Source of the DNA: Rebecca billardiae RCC1528
Taxonomy: Eukaryota; Haptophyta
DNA length: 64,000 nt
Assembly (NCBI GenBank): GCA_965240325.2
Contig: OZ251237.1
Location: 930,001 to 994,000 of the forward strand
Direction: 5' to 3'
This document shows positions 1 through 10,900 of this stretch, one piece after another. Positions within the stretch are counted from its first letter, which is position 1; every line of letters starts with the position of its first letter. Both the position numbers and the translations under genes were made by a program. Under the pieces are notes generated by a model. It had not been told where the DNA came from. It saw only the letters and a list, made by a program, of their open reading frames with translations, and did not search any database.

Positions 1-1765
1 GAGCATCATCGGCGCACCAGCCCGCACGCCGCCCGGTGGCGCGCCACACCATCGCGAAGTCGGGTCCGAAGTTCACCGCCACGTGCGCGTCCATGAAGAG
101 CGAGACCGCCGGGTAGTACCACTCGGAGGGGACGTCGGCGAACGCGACCCCTTGGAGCTCGCCGTTTTTATAGAAGCTGATGGAGCTGCCCTTGTTCGCC
201 GCGACTTTCTGGTCGAGGTCGACGATGAGGTAGTGCGAGTTCTTCAGCGTGAGCCGCGGGCGCTCCCTGCGCTCGCGCGCGCGCGCGCACGGGGCACGCG
301 CGGTCGGGACGCCGTGGGTGGGGTGAGGGGCCAGCTTGAGACGCGAGAGGAGTCGTGTGCCGAGATGCTGGCGCGCGCACACCGCACCGCCGCGGGTCGC
401 GGCAACGCGCGCGCGAGGCGAGAGCACGCGCGCGCACCGCGGCAGCGTGCTGCGCTGCGGCAGCGAGATGAGGCAGCCGATCACGTCGCCCGTGCCGAAC
501 CCCTCGCCGTACCGCTTCCCGCGGCTCTCGTGGAACGCGGTCCCGTGCTTGGAGCGATACCCATACGAATGCTCGTCGTACCCGGCCGGCGCGTCGGCTG
601 TCGAGAGCTCGGTCGCCCAGCCGAGCCGGCAGTGGCCGTCGGTCGGGCTCGCGCCGCCGACGTTCGACTCCATGCGCACCTCGTAGTACCACGCGCCCTC
701 GCCGCACGCGTGCGTCGCGCACACCGTGCGGTACCCCTTGTACCCCGTCGCCAGCAGGTAGCGCTCGTCGTCGGGCGCGCGGCCGAGCTTGAGCTGAGAC
801 GCCTTGTGCGCGCACGACAGCTGCACGTGGCTCGCGTCCTGGAGCACGTTGCCCATCTCGGTGCAGCGCACGAAGGGCACCATCTTGTGCCGCTCGGGCA
901 GCTCGTGCAGCTGCGGCTGCGGCTGCGCGGGCGGCGCGCGCTCGCGCTCCCGCGGCCGCTCCTGCCGCCGCGCACCGCCCGTGATGCTCACAGGCCGCCG
1001 CCGCTTGGAACCGACCGCCGCGCCGCCGCCCGATGCGCGCGCCGCCTTGGACGCCGCCTCGTCCTCGCCGGGATCGGCGGGCGGCGGCTTGCGCACGAGC
1101 GCCTGCGCCTTGGCGCTGAGCGCGGCCACGCGCGCGCACGTCTGCCGCGGCTTCTTCAGCGCGACGTGCGAGCGCTCGCGCACGTCGAAGACGTCCGACA
1201 CGTTGCCGTGCGTGACGAGCTTGAGCAGGTCCGCCTCGTTCACCTTCGACTTGTTGCGCCCGTGGCCGAGCGGCGTGTCGTCGAAGCGGTCGAGGATCCA
1301 CGGGACGAGCTCGTCGCGCACCGAGTGCATCCCGCCGCGCCCCTTCGTCCCCGGCGCCATCGGCTGCCCGCCCGACTGCGCGAGCGTGAGGTTGTAGAGA
1401 GCTGTCTCGACCATCCCGCGCCAGCTGAGCGCTTTGAACTCGAAGAACTCGGCGCCGCTCTCGGCGCACGACTTGCACACGAAGTCGTAGTTCCGCTGGC
1501 ACACGAACAGGCCCTTCGCCTCGGGCGCCGAGACGCACGCCGCGTGGCACCACTGCTCGCAGCCGCCGCACTGCGCGGCCGGCTCGGCGTATGGGTTGCA
1601 CCGCTCGGCGCACGTGCTGCACGGCGCCTCGTCGGCGGAGCCCGGCGCAGGCTCGGACGACGGCGCGCCAGGCGCCTCCCCGGCCGGCGAGGCCGCCTCG
1701 CGCGGCGCGTCAGGCGCGTCGCACGGCTCCTCCTTCGTGGCGGCGGGCGCGTGGTCCACCTCCAT
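1..1765 (-). CDS. ASH2: ASH2/ASH2L-like COMPASS (Set1/MLL) core subunit, C-terminally cut by window edge
   Basis: Exons 1765..438 and 266..1 are joined across a GT-AG intron (437..267). The join is phase 2 and restores the SPRY sequence PRERPRLTLKNSHYLIVDLD. The start ATG at 1765 begins MEVDHAPAATKEEP. Residues about 48-120 form an atypical Cys/His PHD-like finger (CSTCAERCNPY, CGGCEQWCHAAC). A winged-helix-like segment follows at about 125-200, then a basic linker with KRRR. The SPRY domain starts near residue 330 (YLLATGYKGYRTV, GAWYYEVRMES, TDGHCRLGWATE, FHESRGKRYGEGFGTGDVIG) and ends in exon 2 (ISFYKNGELQGVAF, AVNFGP). In animals and yeast this protein joins RBBP5 and activates H3K4 methyltransferases in the nucleus. 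The last residues lie beyond base 1. The gene is divergent from the next one, with 282 bp between start codons. Family identity is firm; exact exon ends are inferred. Confidence 0.9.
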   Translation of the reverse strand, partial: MEVDHAPAATKEEPCDAPDAPREAASPAGEAPGAPSSEPAPGSADEAPCSTCAERCNPYAEPAAQCGGCEQWCHAACVSAPEAKGLFVCQRNYDFVCKSCAESGAEFFEFKALSWRGMVETALYNLTLAQSGGQPMAPGTKGRGGMHSVRDELVPWILDRFDDTPLGHGRNKSKVNEADLLKLVTHGNVSDVFDVRERSHVALKKPRQTCARVAALSAKAQALVRKPPPADPGEDEAASKAARASGGGAAVGSKRRRPVSITGGARRQERPRERERAPPAQPQPQLHELPERHKMVPFVRCTEMGNVLQDASHVQLSCAHKASQLKLGRAPDDERYLLATGYKGYRTVCATHACGEGAWYYEVRMESNVGGASPTDGHCRLGWATELSTADAPAGYDEHSYGYRSKHGTAFHESRGKRYGEGFGTGDVIGCLISLPQRSTLPRCARVLSPRARVAATRGGAVCARQHLGTRLLSRLKLAPHPTHGVPTARAPCARARERRERPRLTLKNSHYLIVDLDQKVAANKGSSISFYKNGELQGVAFADVPSEWYYPAVSLFMDAHVAVNFGPDFAMVWRATGRRAGWCADDA

Positions 1766-2047
1766 GGCGTCGGTCGTGCGCACCGTTGCCCTTGCTTTGT
1801 TGTTGCCGCTTTCGCCAGTCTCAACTCTCAAGTCTCTGCGCTTTTTCCTGCTCAAGCTCCGTGTGACGGTACCTGTGTCCGGCGGCGGGGCCCACTGGCC
1901 CAGCCCCCGAGCTGTCCGGACTCCACCAGAGAGGCGCAGATGAGATCCGCGCCGGGTGGGGAGGCTGGACCAGGGTGGTGCCCGCCTTCCTGGGCGCGGG
2001 CAGGAAGGAAGGGGGCGCCACCTTGAGCAGCGCCTGTCGGCGCGCCC
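1766..2047. promoter_or_regulatory. Divergent intergenic region, ASH2 / Orai-like gene
   Basis: The 282 bp between two outward-facing start codons must hold both 5' leaders and probably a shared promoter. No TATA box or other convincing core element was seen. The call is positional only. Confidence 0.3.
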
Positions 2048-3868
2048 ATGCTCTTCGCGGACAAGGCGCACCTGCAGCGGCAGCTGGAGGTAGACCTCCT
2101 CAACCTCCGGCAGAAGGAGCTGCAGCACTTCACCACGTGCTGCCTCACGCTCTCGTCGCCGGCGGCGCTGATTGCAGGCTTTGCGTACACCGGCATCGCG
2201 GAGGTCAGCGTGGCCGAGGGGACGCACTGGGCGGTGGAGGCGTTGTACTATGCGCTCACTGTCACGGCGATGCTCCTACAGATCGCCGCGACCATCCGCT
2301 CGTCGCTCGTCGCGCTGATGGGCCCGGCGCTTGCCCTGCGCGGCAAGTCTGGCGCGATGCATCGCTCGGTGGAGGCGATGGAGCCGTGCTTCAAGGGCGC
2401 GTGGCAGTGCTTCATCGCTGGCATGTTCTTCTGGCTCATGTCCACGCTCGTCAACCTCTTCATCCAGTCGCAGCACTGGGGCATCGGCCTCTTTGTCGGC
2501 GTGATCATCATGGTCTCGACCGTGCTGATCTATCGCGACATTGCATTCATTTCGATGCGCTTCAACCTGCCGCTGCACCAGGTGGAGCGCGGCTCCTTCT
2601 CGCGGCAGGAGGTGGCGAGGATGTTCCGCAGGCGAGGCGAGTCGTCGCGTGGGCACGGCTCGCCCGGCACGCGGCGCGACCGCAACGCCTCGCCCTCCGC
2701 CTCCGCCACCGCAGACACGTCGAGCCACCTGATCCTCGCCGCGCAGACGCGGCCAAACGACTCGCAGCTCAAGTCGCTCACGCGGCAGAAGACGGTGATC
2801 ATCAGGGGGCGCGGGGAGAAGCGCACGAACGTGCTCAGCGCCAATCGGTGCGCCGGCGGCGGCACGGACGCGAGCCCGGCCCGCAGCAGCCCCGCCGCGT
2901 CCTCGTCGGAGCCGCACGGGCGCGGCGCGCGCGCGCGGCTCGACGGCGGGTTTGAGGAAAGCGAGTTCCAGCAGGCGAGGTGCGGCCCGGTGGGCTCGGC
3001 GGACGAGCGGCGGACGGTGACCTTCGAGGTCGACTCGAGCGAGCAGCCCGTCGCCTCGACCGTGCGCGGCGCCGACGGGGGCAGCTTTGGCCGCAAGGGC
3101 CGCGCCCCCAGGCCGGTGGGCGGCGGCGCCGTCACTGTCGGTGACGGCGGCTATCTCCCGTGCGTCTCGTCGGGGCGCGCCCACTCCGCGCCGCCTGAGG
3201 AGTCGGCGGCGGCGGGCGTGCGGCGGGGTCCCGCGGCGGGCTGGTCGGACCAGTCGGCCGTGATGGCGCCCGACGGGGACGCGCTCGTCAACGTCGTGCT
3301 CACCGTGCGCGAGGGCAAGCGCCTTCGGTGCGTGAGCCTCTGCGCGCGCGGACGCCGCGGCGCTCGCCGCGACCGGGCCGCGCGCCGCGCCCGAGCCAGG
3401 CAGCCGCGCTGCGCGCGGGCGACCCGTCGCGCGCGCGCCGGTTCTGATGCGCGGCCGGCCACCCCTGCGCGCGGCGCGCAGATGGCAGGTCCCGCCAAGC
3501 ACGACGATTGCCGAGCTGCACGAGCAGGCGGAGAAGCACTTTGGCATTGTGCGCCGCCGCACGGACGCCACCGCCACTGGAGCGGTCGTTGCGAGTGGCG
3601 CCGAGCTGACGCCTGCCCCCTGCGCGCGCGCGCGCGCGCGCGCGCGCGCTCGTGTGCCACACGCGCGCCGCAGGAGATTGCTTCGCTCATCGACGCGCAC
3701 GGCGCCACGTTTGCCAATCCGCACGAGGAGCCGGTGTTCCGGCACACGCGCTCGAGCGGGGAGGAGAAAGTCGCCTTCTTCGAGGTGCTGCCGCGCTCCG
3801 GGGCCACCTCGTCGTCGTCGTCGTCGTTTGCCCGCATGATGTGGGGCAACTTCCTCGGCCAAATCTAG
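2048..3868 (+). CDS. Four-TM membrane protein with Orai/CRAC-channel-like pore helix (putative)
   Basis: Proposed exons are 2048..3327, 3482..3584 and 3674..3868 (525 aa). The first join gives KRLR|WQVPPSTTIAELHEQAEKHF. The reading frame also stays open through the introns, so splicing is inferred from GT-AG signals and frame changes. Four hydrophobic segments lie at about residues 36-55, 66-90, 115-140 and 144-170. The first, ALIAGFAYTGIAEV, resembles Orai TM1 (S-G-F-A-x4-V-E-V), with Glu52 at the position of the Orai1 selectivity-filter Glu106. TM4 ends in a basic turn (LIYRDIAF), comparable to the Orai TM4 extension. After residue 175 comes a long, disordered, Arg/Ser-rich region. The last two exons may form a small ubiquitin-like or DCX-like fold (VVLTVREGKRLRW, then TIAELHEQAEKHFGIV). 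Orai proteins carry store-operated calcium entry at the plasma membrane. A generic four-TM protein is the alternative. Confidence 0.55.
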   Translation: MLFADKAHLQRQLEVDLLNLRQKELQHFTTCCLTLSSPAALIAGFAYTGIAEVSVAEGTHWAVEALYYALTVTAMLLQIAATIRSSLVALMGPALALRGKSGAMHRSVEAMEPCFKGAWQCFIAGMFFWLMSTLVNLFIQSQHWGIGLFVGVIIMVSTVLIYRDIAFISMRFNLPLHQVERGSFSRQEVARMFRRRGESSRGHGSPGTRRDRNASPSASATADTSSHLILAAQTRPNDSQLKSLTRQKTVIIRGRGEKRTNVLSANRCAGGGTDASPARSSPAASSSEPHGRGARARLDGGFEESEFQQARCGPVGSADERRTVTFEVDSSEQPVASTVRGADGGSFGRKGRAPRPVGGGAVTVGDGGYLPCVSSGRAHSAPPEESAAAGVRRGPAAGWSDQSAVMAPDGDALVNVVLTVREGKRLRCVSLCARGRRGARRDRAARRARARQPRCARATRRARAGSDARPATPARGAQMAGPAKHDDCRAARAGGEALWHCAPPHGRHRHWSGRCEWRRADACPLRARARARARSCATRAPQEIASLIDAHGATFANPHEEPVFRHTRSSGEEKVAFFEVLPRSGATSSSSSSFARMMWGNFLGQI

Positions 3869-4933
3869 CCAATGGTCTTTTTTAGCTGCGTGCAGCACCG
3901 TGCGCGCGGCGTGGCTCCTGGGACGCCGCGGCTGAGGGAGTACTCCGGGTCATCCGCGGTGCCTCGTAACTTACACACCGTTCGCAGGCGGCGCTGCCAC
4001 GTCGGTGGCCGGTCTGCGTGAGTCGGGCGAGCCGCAGTATGAGTATCGAACGCCCGCGACGCGCGGTCTCGTGGCACGAATCCGGCCCAGATCTGGCCGA
4101 TCAGTGACTGATCCGGTGATCCCCCGAAGTACGCCTGCCGTTAGCTTGTAAGACTAGCTGATAATGAAAGCAGTAAGCACTCGGTGTGACAGTAGCTAGA
4201 GCAGCGCTGCGAAGGCTTGAACCGTTCCAAGTGCGCGCCGCGGTTGCCCGTCGGTGCTGTCTCATCAGGACTCGGTCGCGCTCACAGTCCGGGACAGTGT
4301 GAGCGTCTGAGCGAGCAGTCCGCTTCCGGAGCCTGAGCAGCACCACCGGCTGCATCAAAGCTACTGCTCGAAGATAGTGTTGAAGCCCGTTGGGCGAATG
4401 TTCTGAACGACATAAATAAGTTCTCCAGGAGATTTTCGATCTCCGTTGCCTGAGGGAGACGATTGGTGCCATGGTCAAATGACGTTGATCAAAGTACCCA
4501 TGTCGTTCGGGGCATAGAATGGCATGCGAATGCGAAGCGCCACGATAGGCGCGTCGGAATTCTCCACTCATCGATGACTGACTGAGCCGGGTAGGCCTCA
4601 GTCAAACCTCGAATCATGCAACAACGCGAACAATTCATGCAATTATGGGACGCGCGCAGATAGGTCACTGCGAAGCGTTCTCAGCAGGAGATCGTTACTC
4701 GTACTGGCTCGGGGTATTCAAAGTAATCGATGATTGGTGCCCGCGGCTCATACCGCATCGGGTTGTAGCTGGGCCCATATGCATGCCGTCAAAAAGTGCG
4801 ATTAGAGAGGTTGACGGAACTATTCAACGGCTCGGGGAGGCGCGAACTCCCCTCCGCCTGCGAAACTTGGCTCGGCGACACGAGCGAAAACCAACCCGAC
4901 AACCCGACGCAAACCAACGCGAGAGCGTTTTTG
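3869..4933. other. Intergenic region of lower GC
   Basis: This stretch separates two same-strand genes. Base composition is visibly less GC-rich than the flanking exons. A 156-codon reading frame on the minus strand (4101-4571) matches no family and looks fortuitous. The frame of the downstream channel gene is open back to 4796, but ATG 4934 is the better start because low-complexity, non-conserved sequence precedes it. No RNA gene or repeat was recognised. Confidence 0.6.
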
Positions 4934-7900
4934 ATGGGCGAGACCAAGGTGACACCCCTGCCGACGGAGGGCGGAGCGGAGGTCGACGAGGCGGCGAAGA
5001 GCGCCGACAGCCAAGACGAGTCCCCACGCGAGGTGGGCCGCAGCCGCATCGCCGCCGCCGCGCACGGCGCGGGCGCGCGCGCGCGCAAGCTCATCGACGT
5101 CGCGCTCACGCGCAACAACAAGGGGGACGACTCGGAGGACGAAGAGGAGGGCGTGGCGAAGAAGGGCCGCGCGCAGGACACAAAGAAAGTGAAGGGCATC
5201 CTCAAGACCGGCAACGACCATCGCCGCAAGGCGGGCGACCGCACGGTCAAGTGGCGGACGGTGCTCGCCGGCGAGGAGGCGACGCTGGACGACGAGCGCG
5301 CGCGTGAGCAGATCTTGACGGACGAGCGCGAGAAGCGCGAGCGGTTCAAGGCGATTGCTCGACTCGCGCGCATCCCCATATTCACGATGGAGGAGCTCAT
5401 GATCCCGCTCCGTCTCGCCTTCCCGCACGAGCTCGCGTACAGCAGCTTCGCGATCGTGATCGACGTGATCGGTGACCTCTTCGAGCTGTGCTGGATCGCC
5501 AAGACGATCATGGAGCAGCCGACGGGCGAGGAGCGGCGCAAGTTGATCGCGGAGGCGCAGGCGAGCGCGACGGGCGACGGCGATGCCGCCGTCGCCGGCC
5601 TCTACCTCGCCAAGCACGCCGTGCGCGACATCGGCACGACCTTTGCGCTGCACATCGCGCGCGCCGTCTACATCCTGACGGGCAACGACTGGATGTGGTC
5701 GCTCGTGCAGATCCTGCGCGCGGTGCGCGTGCGCGAGCTGGTCATGTACGTGCAGGAGATCAACACCGACTTGACCGTCAACGTCAAGTTCCTCGCCGCG
5801 TACAAGTTCTCCATCGTGATCATCTCCGTGCCCCACTGGGTGCGCGCGCATGCGCACGCACGACGAGCGTGCGCGCGCGCGCGCGAGTCTGCGTGCACGC
5901 GCGCGCGCGCCTGCGCCGAGCGAGGGTGCTGCTGCGCCCGGCGCGCGCTCTCTCACGCGCCGCGCGCGCGCCGCGCGCGCGCCGTACTTCCTCCACCACG
6001 CGCTACCGCTCGGCAGGTCGCCTGCTGCTGGTGGGCGCTCGGCGAACGCTGGTCCAACCAGCCGCTCGAGCTGCCCAACTGGCCGGCGCAGATCCCGCTG
6101 CTGACCGAGAACGCAGACCTCGACCCGGGGACCGCCAGCCTGTACCAGCAGTACCTGATGAGCCTGTACATGGCGTGGATGGGCCTCACGTCGATGGGCT
6201 ACGGCACGATCATCCTCACGGTGAAGGCCGAGGTGCTCTTCGCCGCGGTCGTCGCCGCGCTGCAGATGGTCTTCTACGCGTTCGTGCTCGGCACGCTCTT
6301 CCAGTACCTCGTGCGCACCGACCAGAGCACCGTGCACTACAACGAGCTGATGAAGGCGGTGGACGACTACGTCACCGAGCGCAAGCTGCCCAAGGAGCTC
6401 GCACTCCGCATCCGCGGGCACTACCAGTTCCAGCACCGCAAGCTCGCCGCGGGCTCCGACCTGATCAACGGGCAGATGCCGCTCTCGCTGCGCGTCGAGG
6501 TGGCGTCCTCGCAGCACATGCGGCAGATGGAGCAGACGTGGGTCTTCTGGTCGTGCAACCACCAGTTCCTCACGTACGTCACGCTGTACCTGCGCGAGCG
6601 GTACATGATGGTAAGCGCTCTCGTCGGCGTACGCGCCGTGCCGCACCGCGCCTGCCGCGCGGGCGCGCTGGGTTGCGCGCGCGGCGCGCACGCGCACGCG
6701 AGACTCGCGCATGTCGCCTTCTCAGCTGTCGGCGCTGCCGTGCCCTCCATCCCCGCCACCGGCGCCCCACCGCATCCGCCCACCTCCGCCGCCGACGCCG
6801 ATACCGTCGTCCACAGCCAAGCCAGGTGGCCTTCAAGCGCGGCGACGGCGCGGCCGAGCTCCTCTGGTGCGTCGGCGGCACGATGCACATGTGGCGCGGC
6901 GACACGCTCGTCTCCACCGTCCGCTCCGAGCTGGGCCCGGGCCAGGTGGTGGGCGAGGTCGCCTTCTTCATCGGCCTGCCGCACCCGTACACGGCGCTCG
7001 CGTCGTCCAAGGGCGAGGTGACGCTGAGCGTGCTCACCGCCACCACCTTCCTCGAGGTCATCGCCTCGTACCCCGAGCAGACCGACCTCATCCTGCAGAA
7101 CGTGCTGCGCAAGTACGGCCTCGACAAGCAGGGCGCCGACCTCGCGACCGGCGGCTTTGCCGAGCAGATGGACGAGGACGAGCTGCGCGAGTACGAGGCG
7201 CTGCGCACGTTGATCCGCACGGCGATCCTCGACCGGAACGAGGAGCTGTTCTCGCAGATGGCCATCGCGGTGCGCCACGGCGACGTCGAGACCGTGCGCC
7301 AGCTCATCGCCCGCGGCTTCGACATCCAGGCCTTCTCGCACGACAAGCGCACGCCGCTCCACCTCGCGTGCGTCGAGGGCCACAGCACGGTCGTCAAGCT
7401 GCTGTGCGAGCTCGGCGCGAACACGGCGGTGAAGGACCGCTTCGGCGCGTCGCCGTTCGAGAACGCGATGAAGGGGAAGCACTCGGCGGTCGCGGAGGAG
7501 CTCGTGAAGGCGGGCGCGCAGCTCATCCTCGACCTGCCGCACGCGTGGACGCACTCCGCCGCCAAGCAGGGCGACATGCCGATGATGACGATGCTCGTCG
7601 CGCACGGCGTGGCGCTCGACTCGAAGAACTACGACGGGCGCACCGCGCTGCACGTCGCCGCGACGGAGGGCAACCTGCGCGTGACGGAGTACCTCATCTC
7701 GAACATGTGCGACGTGCACGTGCGCGACCGCCACGGCCGCTCCGCGCTCGACGACGCCATCCTGCTCAACCACCACCTCGTCGCGCAGATGCTTGTCAAG
7801 GCGTCGGCGCGCGCCGAGGGCGAGCACATCGCCAACATGGTGCGGCAGGCGGCGACGCGGGGCGACGTCGAGCGGCTGCGCTTCCTCTTCACGGTGGGCG

Positions 7901-10900
7901 CGAAGGTCGACATGCCCGACTACGACGGGCGCACCCCGCTCCACTTCGCCGTCATGTCCGGCTCGATCTCGAGCGTGTACCTGCTGGTGAAGGCGATGGC
8001 GGACGTGAACCGCGAGGATCGGTGGAATCGGCCGCCGCTGATGGACGCGTTCAACGTCGACCTCAAGATCGCGAGCATCCTGATCTCGGCGGGGGCGACG
8101 GTGCCGGAGCGGTACATGGCGGACGAGAAGATCCAGCTCAAGATGCACAAGGCGAAGACCCTCAACCTCTACGAGGTCACGCGCGCGGTGACGAAGCTCG
8201 CGCACCTGCACGATCACCACGCGACCGAGCTCGTCGACAAGTCGCGCGAGGTCGAGATGTCGATCATGGAGCTCGCCAACGACCTGAGCAAGCTGCACCG
8301 GCACCAGCGCATCCTCTTCCGCTCGGTGGGCAAGTGGTCCGACTTCTGGATCAACGAGTACGGCGAGGAGCTCGACTCGGACACCGACTCCGACCCGGAC
8401 TCGGACGACGGCAAGGGCAAGGACGACGACTCGGACAGCGACGACGGCCGCGGCGCGCAGGCCGTGGGCGGCGCCGTGGACGGGCAGGGCGAGTCGACGG
8501 AGCAGCAGGACTCGCGCGCGGCGTCGAAGCAGTTCATCAAGCTCGTGCTGCAGCTGCCCTCCGCCGAGGCCGGCCTCATCGACATCCGCGACCGCTTCGC
8601 CGCCGTGCTCTCGTCCGAGCGGTTCTCGCAGCTCGAGGAGAAGGAGCGGCGCAAGGCGGAGGACAAGGAGCTGCTGCTCATGCTGCAGCACGTGTTCGAG
8701 CTCGACGCGGACAAGTCGAGCGAGGTGCTGCGCGACGTGTACGACGAGCTCAAGTCGATCCTCGGCGACTCGGCGCCGATGTCGCCCGCCGACATCGCCA
8801 AGATGGGCACGACCAAGCCGGGCCGCGCCGCGGCGGGCGCCGAGAGCACGGCCGCGGACGAGATGGAGGCGATGGCGCGGCAGCACGCGGCCAGCGGCAG
8901 CAACAACGGCTCGCTCTACGGCCGGCGGAACTCGAACACCGACGCGAAGGCGGCGGCGGCGGCGGTTCAGCGCCACGACTCGAAGGGCGGCAAGGACGGC
9001 TCCTTCTCCAAGGGCAACGGCTCGTTCAAGGAGACGCTGCGTCGCGGCTCGAAGACCGGCGCCGTGTTGATCGAGATGTCGCGACAGCTCAACGACCCCA
9101 AGGCGAGCGCGGAGCGCTCCGGTGAGGAGCGTGACGGGCCGCTGTTCCTCTCGGAGCTCGGCCACGTGGTGCTCTTCTGCTCGCGCCGCTTCATCGACCT
9201 GCTCGCCGAGCGCTACGGCATGCGGCGGCGGAAGAAGGCGCTGGCCAAGAGCGCCGCGGCCGCGATCGGCGCGGCCGAGCCTGGCTCGCCGCCCGCGCGC
9301 GCTTCCAAGGACAATGATCTCGCCGCCGAGGACGACGACACCACCGGCTCGCCCAAGCGCAAGAGCCGGTTCAGCGGCATGGCCGCGCGGCTGCGCACCA
9401 GCTTCAACGCCGACGAGCGCGGCAGCGGCGCGCTGCCCACGGCCGACGCTGCGGCGGGCGGCGACGGCTCGGGCTCGCCGCGCGAGTCCGACCCGGGCGC
9501 GGACGGCGTGGAGGCCGGCATCGTCGCCATCGAGGAGGCGTGCTTCGTGATCACGCGGCTCTTCCGCGTGTTCGACGCGTCGCGCACCGGGCAGATCCGC
9601 ATGCGCGACGTGCGCAAGCTGCAGGGCGAGCTCGGCGAGTTCGGCTCGGAGGAGATCAAGTCGCTGCTCACCTACCTGATGGCCGCGTCGCGCAACCTGA
9701 CCGCGCCGCCGGAGGAGGTCGCGGCCGTCGCCGAGGACGGCCAGCTCGTTGCCGACGCCGAGCCGATGGGCACGGTGGCGGGCCGTCGGCGCAGCACGTC
9801 GCGCGTGCTCGAGAACGGCGGCGCGAGCGGCACCAGCTCGCGCCGCACCACGCTCCAAGTCGGGCAGAAGGCCGAGGGCAACGCGGTCGACCTGGAGCTC
9901 GAAAAGCTCTTTGCCGCCGTCGCCGCGGACGCGGACGACGGCTCCGCCGACCGCAGGTCCTCCGACGACCGCAACGCCGCGGAGGCGGCGGAGAACACGG
10001 CCGCGGCCGACGCCGCCGACGCGGCCGCGGCCGAGGCTACCGGCGCCGACGCCGCCGGCGCTGCCAAGGACCCCAACAGCGTCAACGTCGCGCCGGCGCC
10101 GGAGGTGGGCGCGGAGGAGTCGGCGCCCGCGGAGGCGGCGGGCAGCGCGGCCGAGGCGGCGAGCGTGGCGGCGGACGAGAGCACGGCGGTCGTCGCGCAC
10201 ACCGCCGGCGAGGCCGAGGACGCGCCCCCCGCCGAGGCGCCGTCGAGCACGGTGGCGCCGAGCGGCCGCGCGATCCACGCGGGCAACGACCAGGTGCTGC
10301 AGCTGCGCTCCAAGGGGCGGAGCAACCGGCCGGCGCAGTCCATGTCCGAGTCTCAGTTCTTCATCGGCGTGTCCTCTTGGATTTTGCTCGCGGTCTCGGA
10401 GGACGCGGCGGCTGGGGCGGGCGCCGGCAGCAACGGCGTCTTCATCCCGAAGCTGCGCAAGGGCGACGTGCTGGCGGCGGGCAAGGTGATGTCCAAGGCG
10501 GCGCAGGCCAAGGCGAAGGCGGCGAAGGCGGAGGCGGCGCGCATCGCCGCCGCGGAGGCGTCGATTGTCGCCGAGCTCAACGCAGCGCTGGGCACCGCGA
10601 CTGCGTGCATGCTGCTCGCGGACAACCTCACGCTGCGCATCGAGACCGGCCGCATCGAGCCGGCGGACGAGGTCGACACGAACGTGCTGCTCGGCGCGGT
10701 GCAGCACGCGCTCGCGATCCCGATGGAGACGACGGCCGAGCACATCCGAGGCTGGGTCGAGCGCGAGCTCGAGCTGACGATCCCGCAGCGCGGGAGGCCC
10801 GTCGCGGACGCGCACGCCGGCGAGGAAGGCGCGGCCGTCGCGGAGGGCTCCGTCGCCAAGGGCCACGACGGCGAGGACGAGGACGACCCCAACGCCGCGT

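Noticed and set aside
168-1622. Long minus-strand frame of 484 codons over the ASH2 exon
   Set aside because: It is Arg/Ala-rich shadow sequence; the frame one base over carries the PHD, winged-helix and SPRY motifs.
4101-4571. 156-codon minus-strand frame in the intergenic region before the channel gene
   Set aside because: No family resemblance, no splice context and composition like surrounding non-coding DNA.
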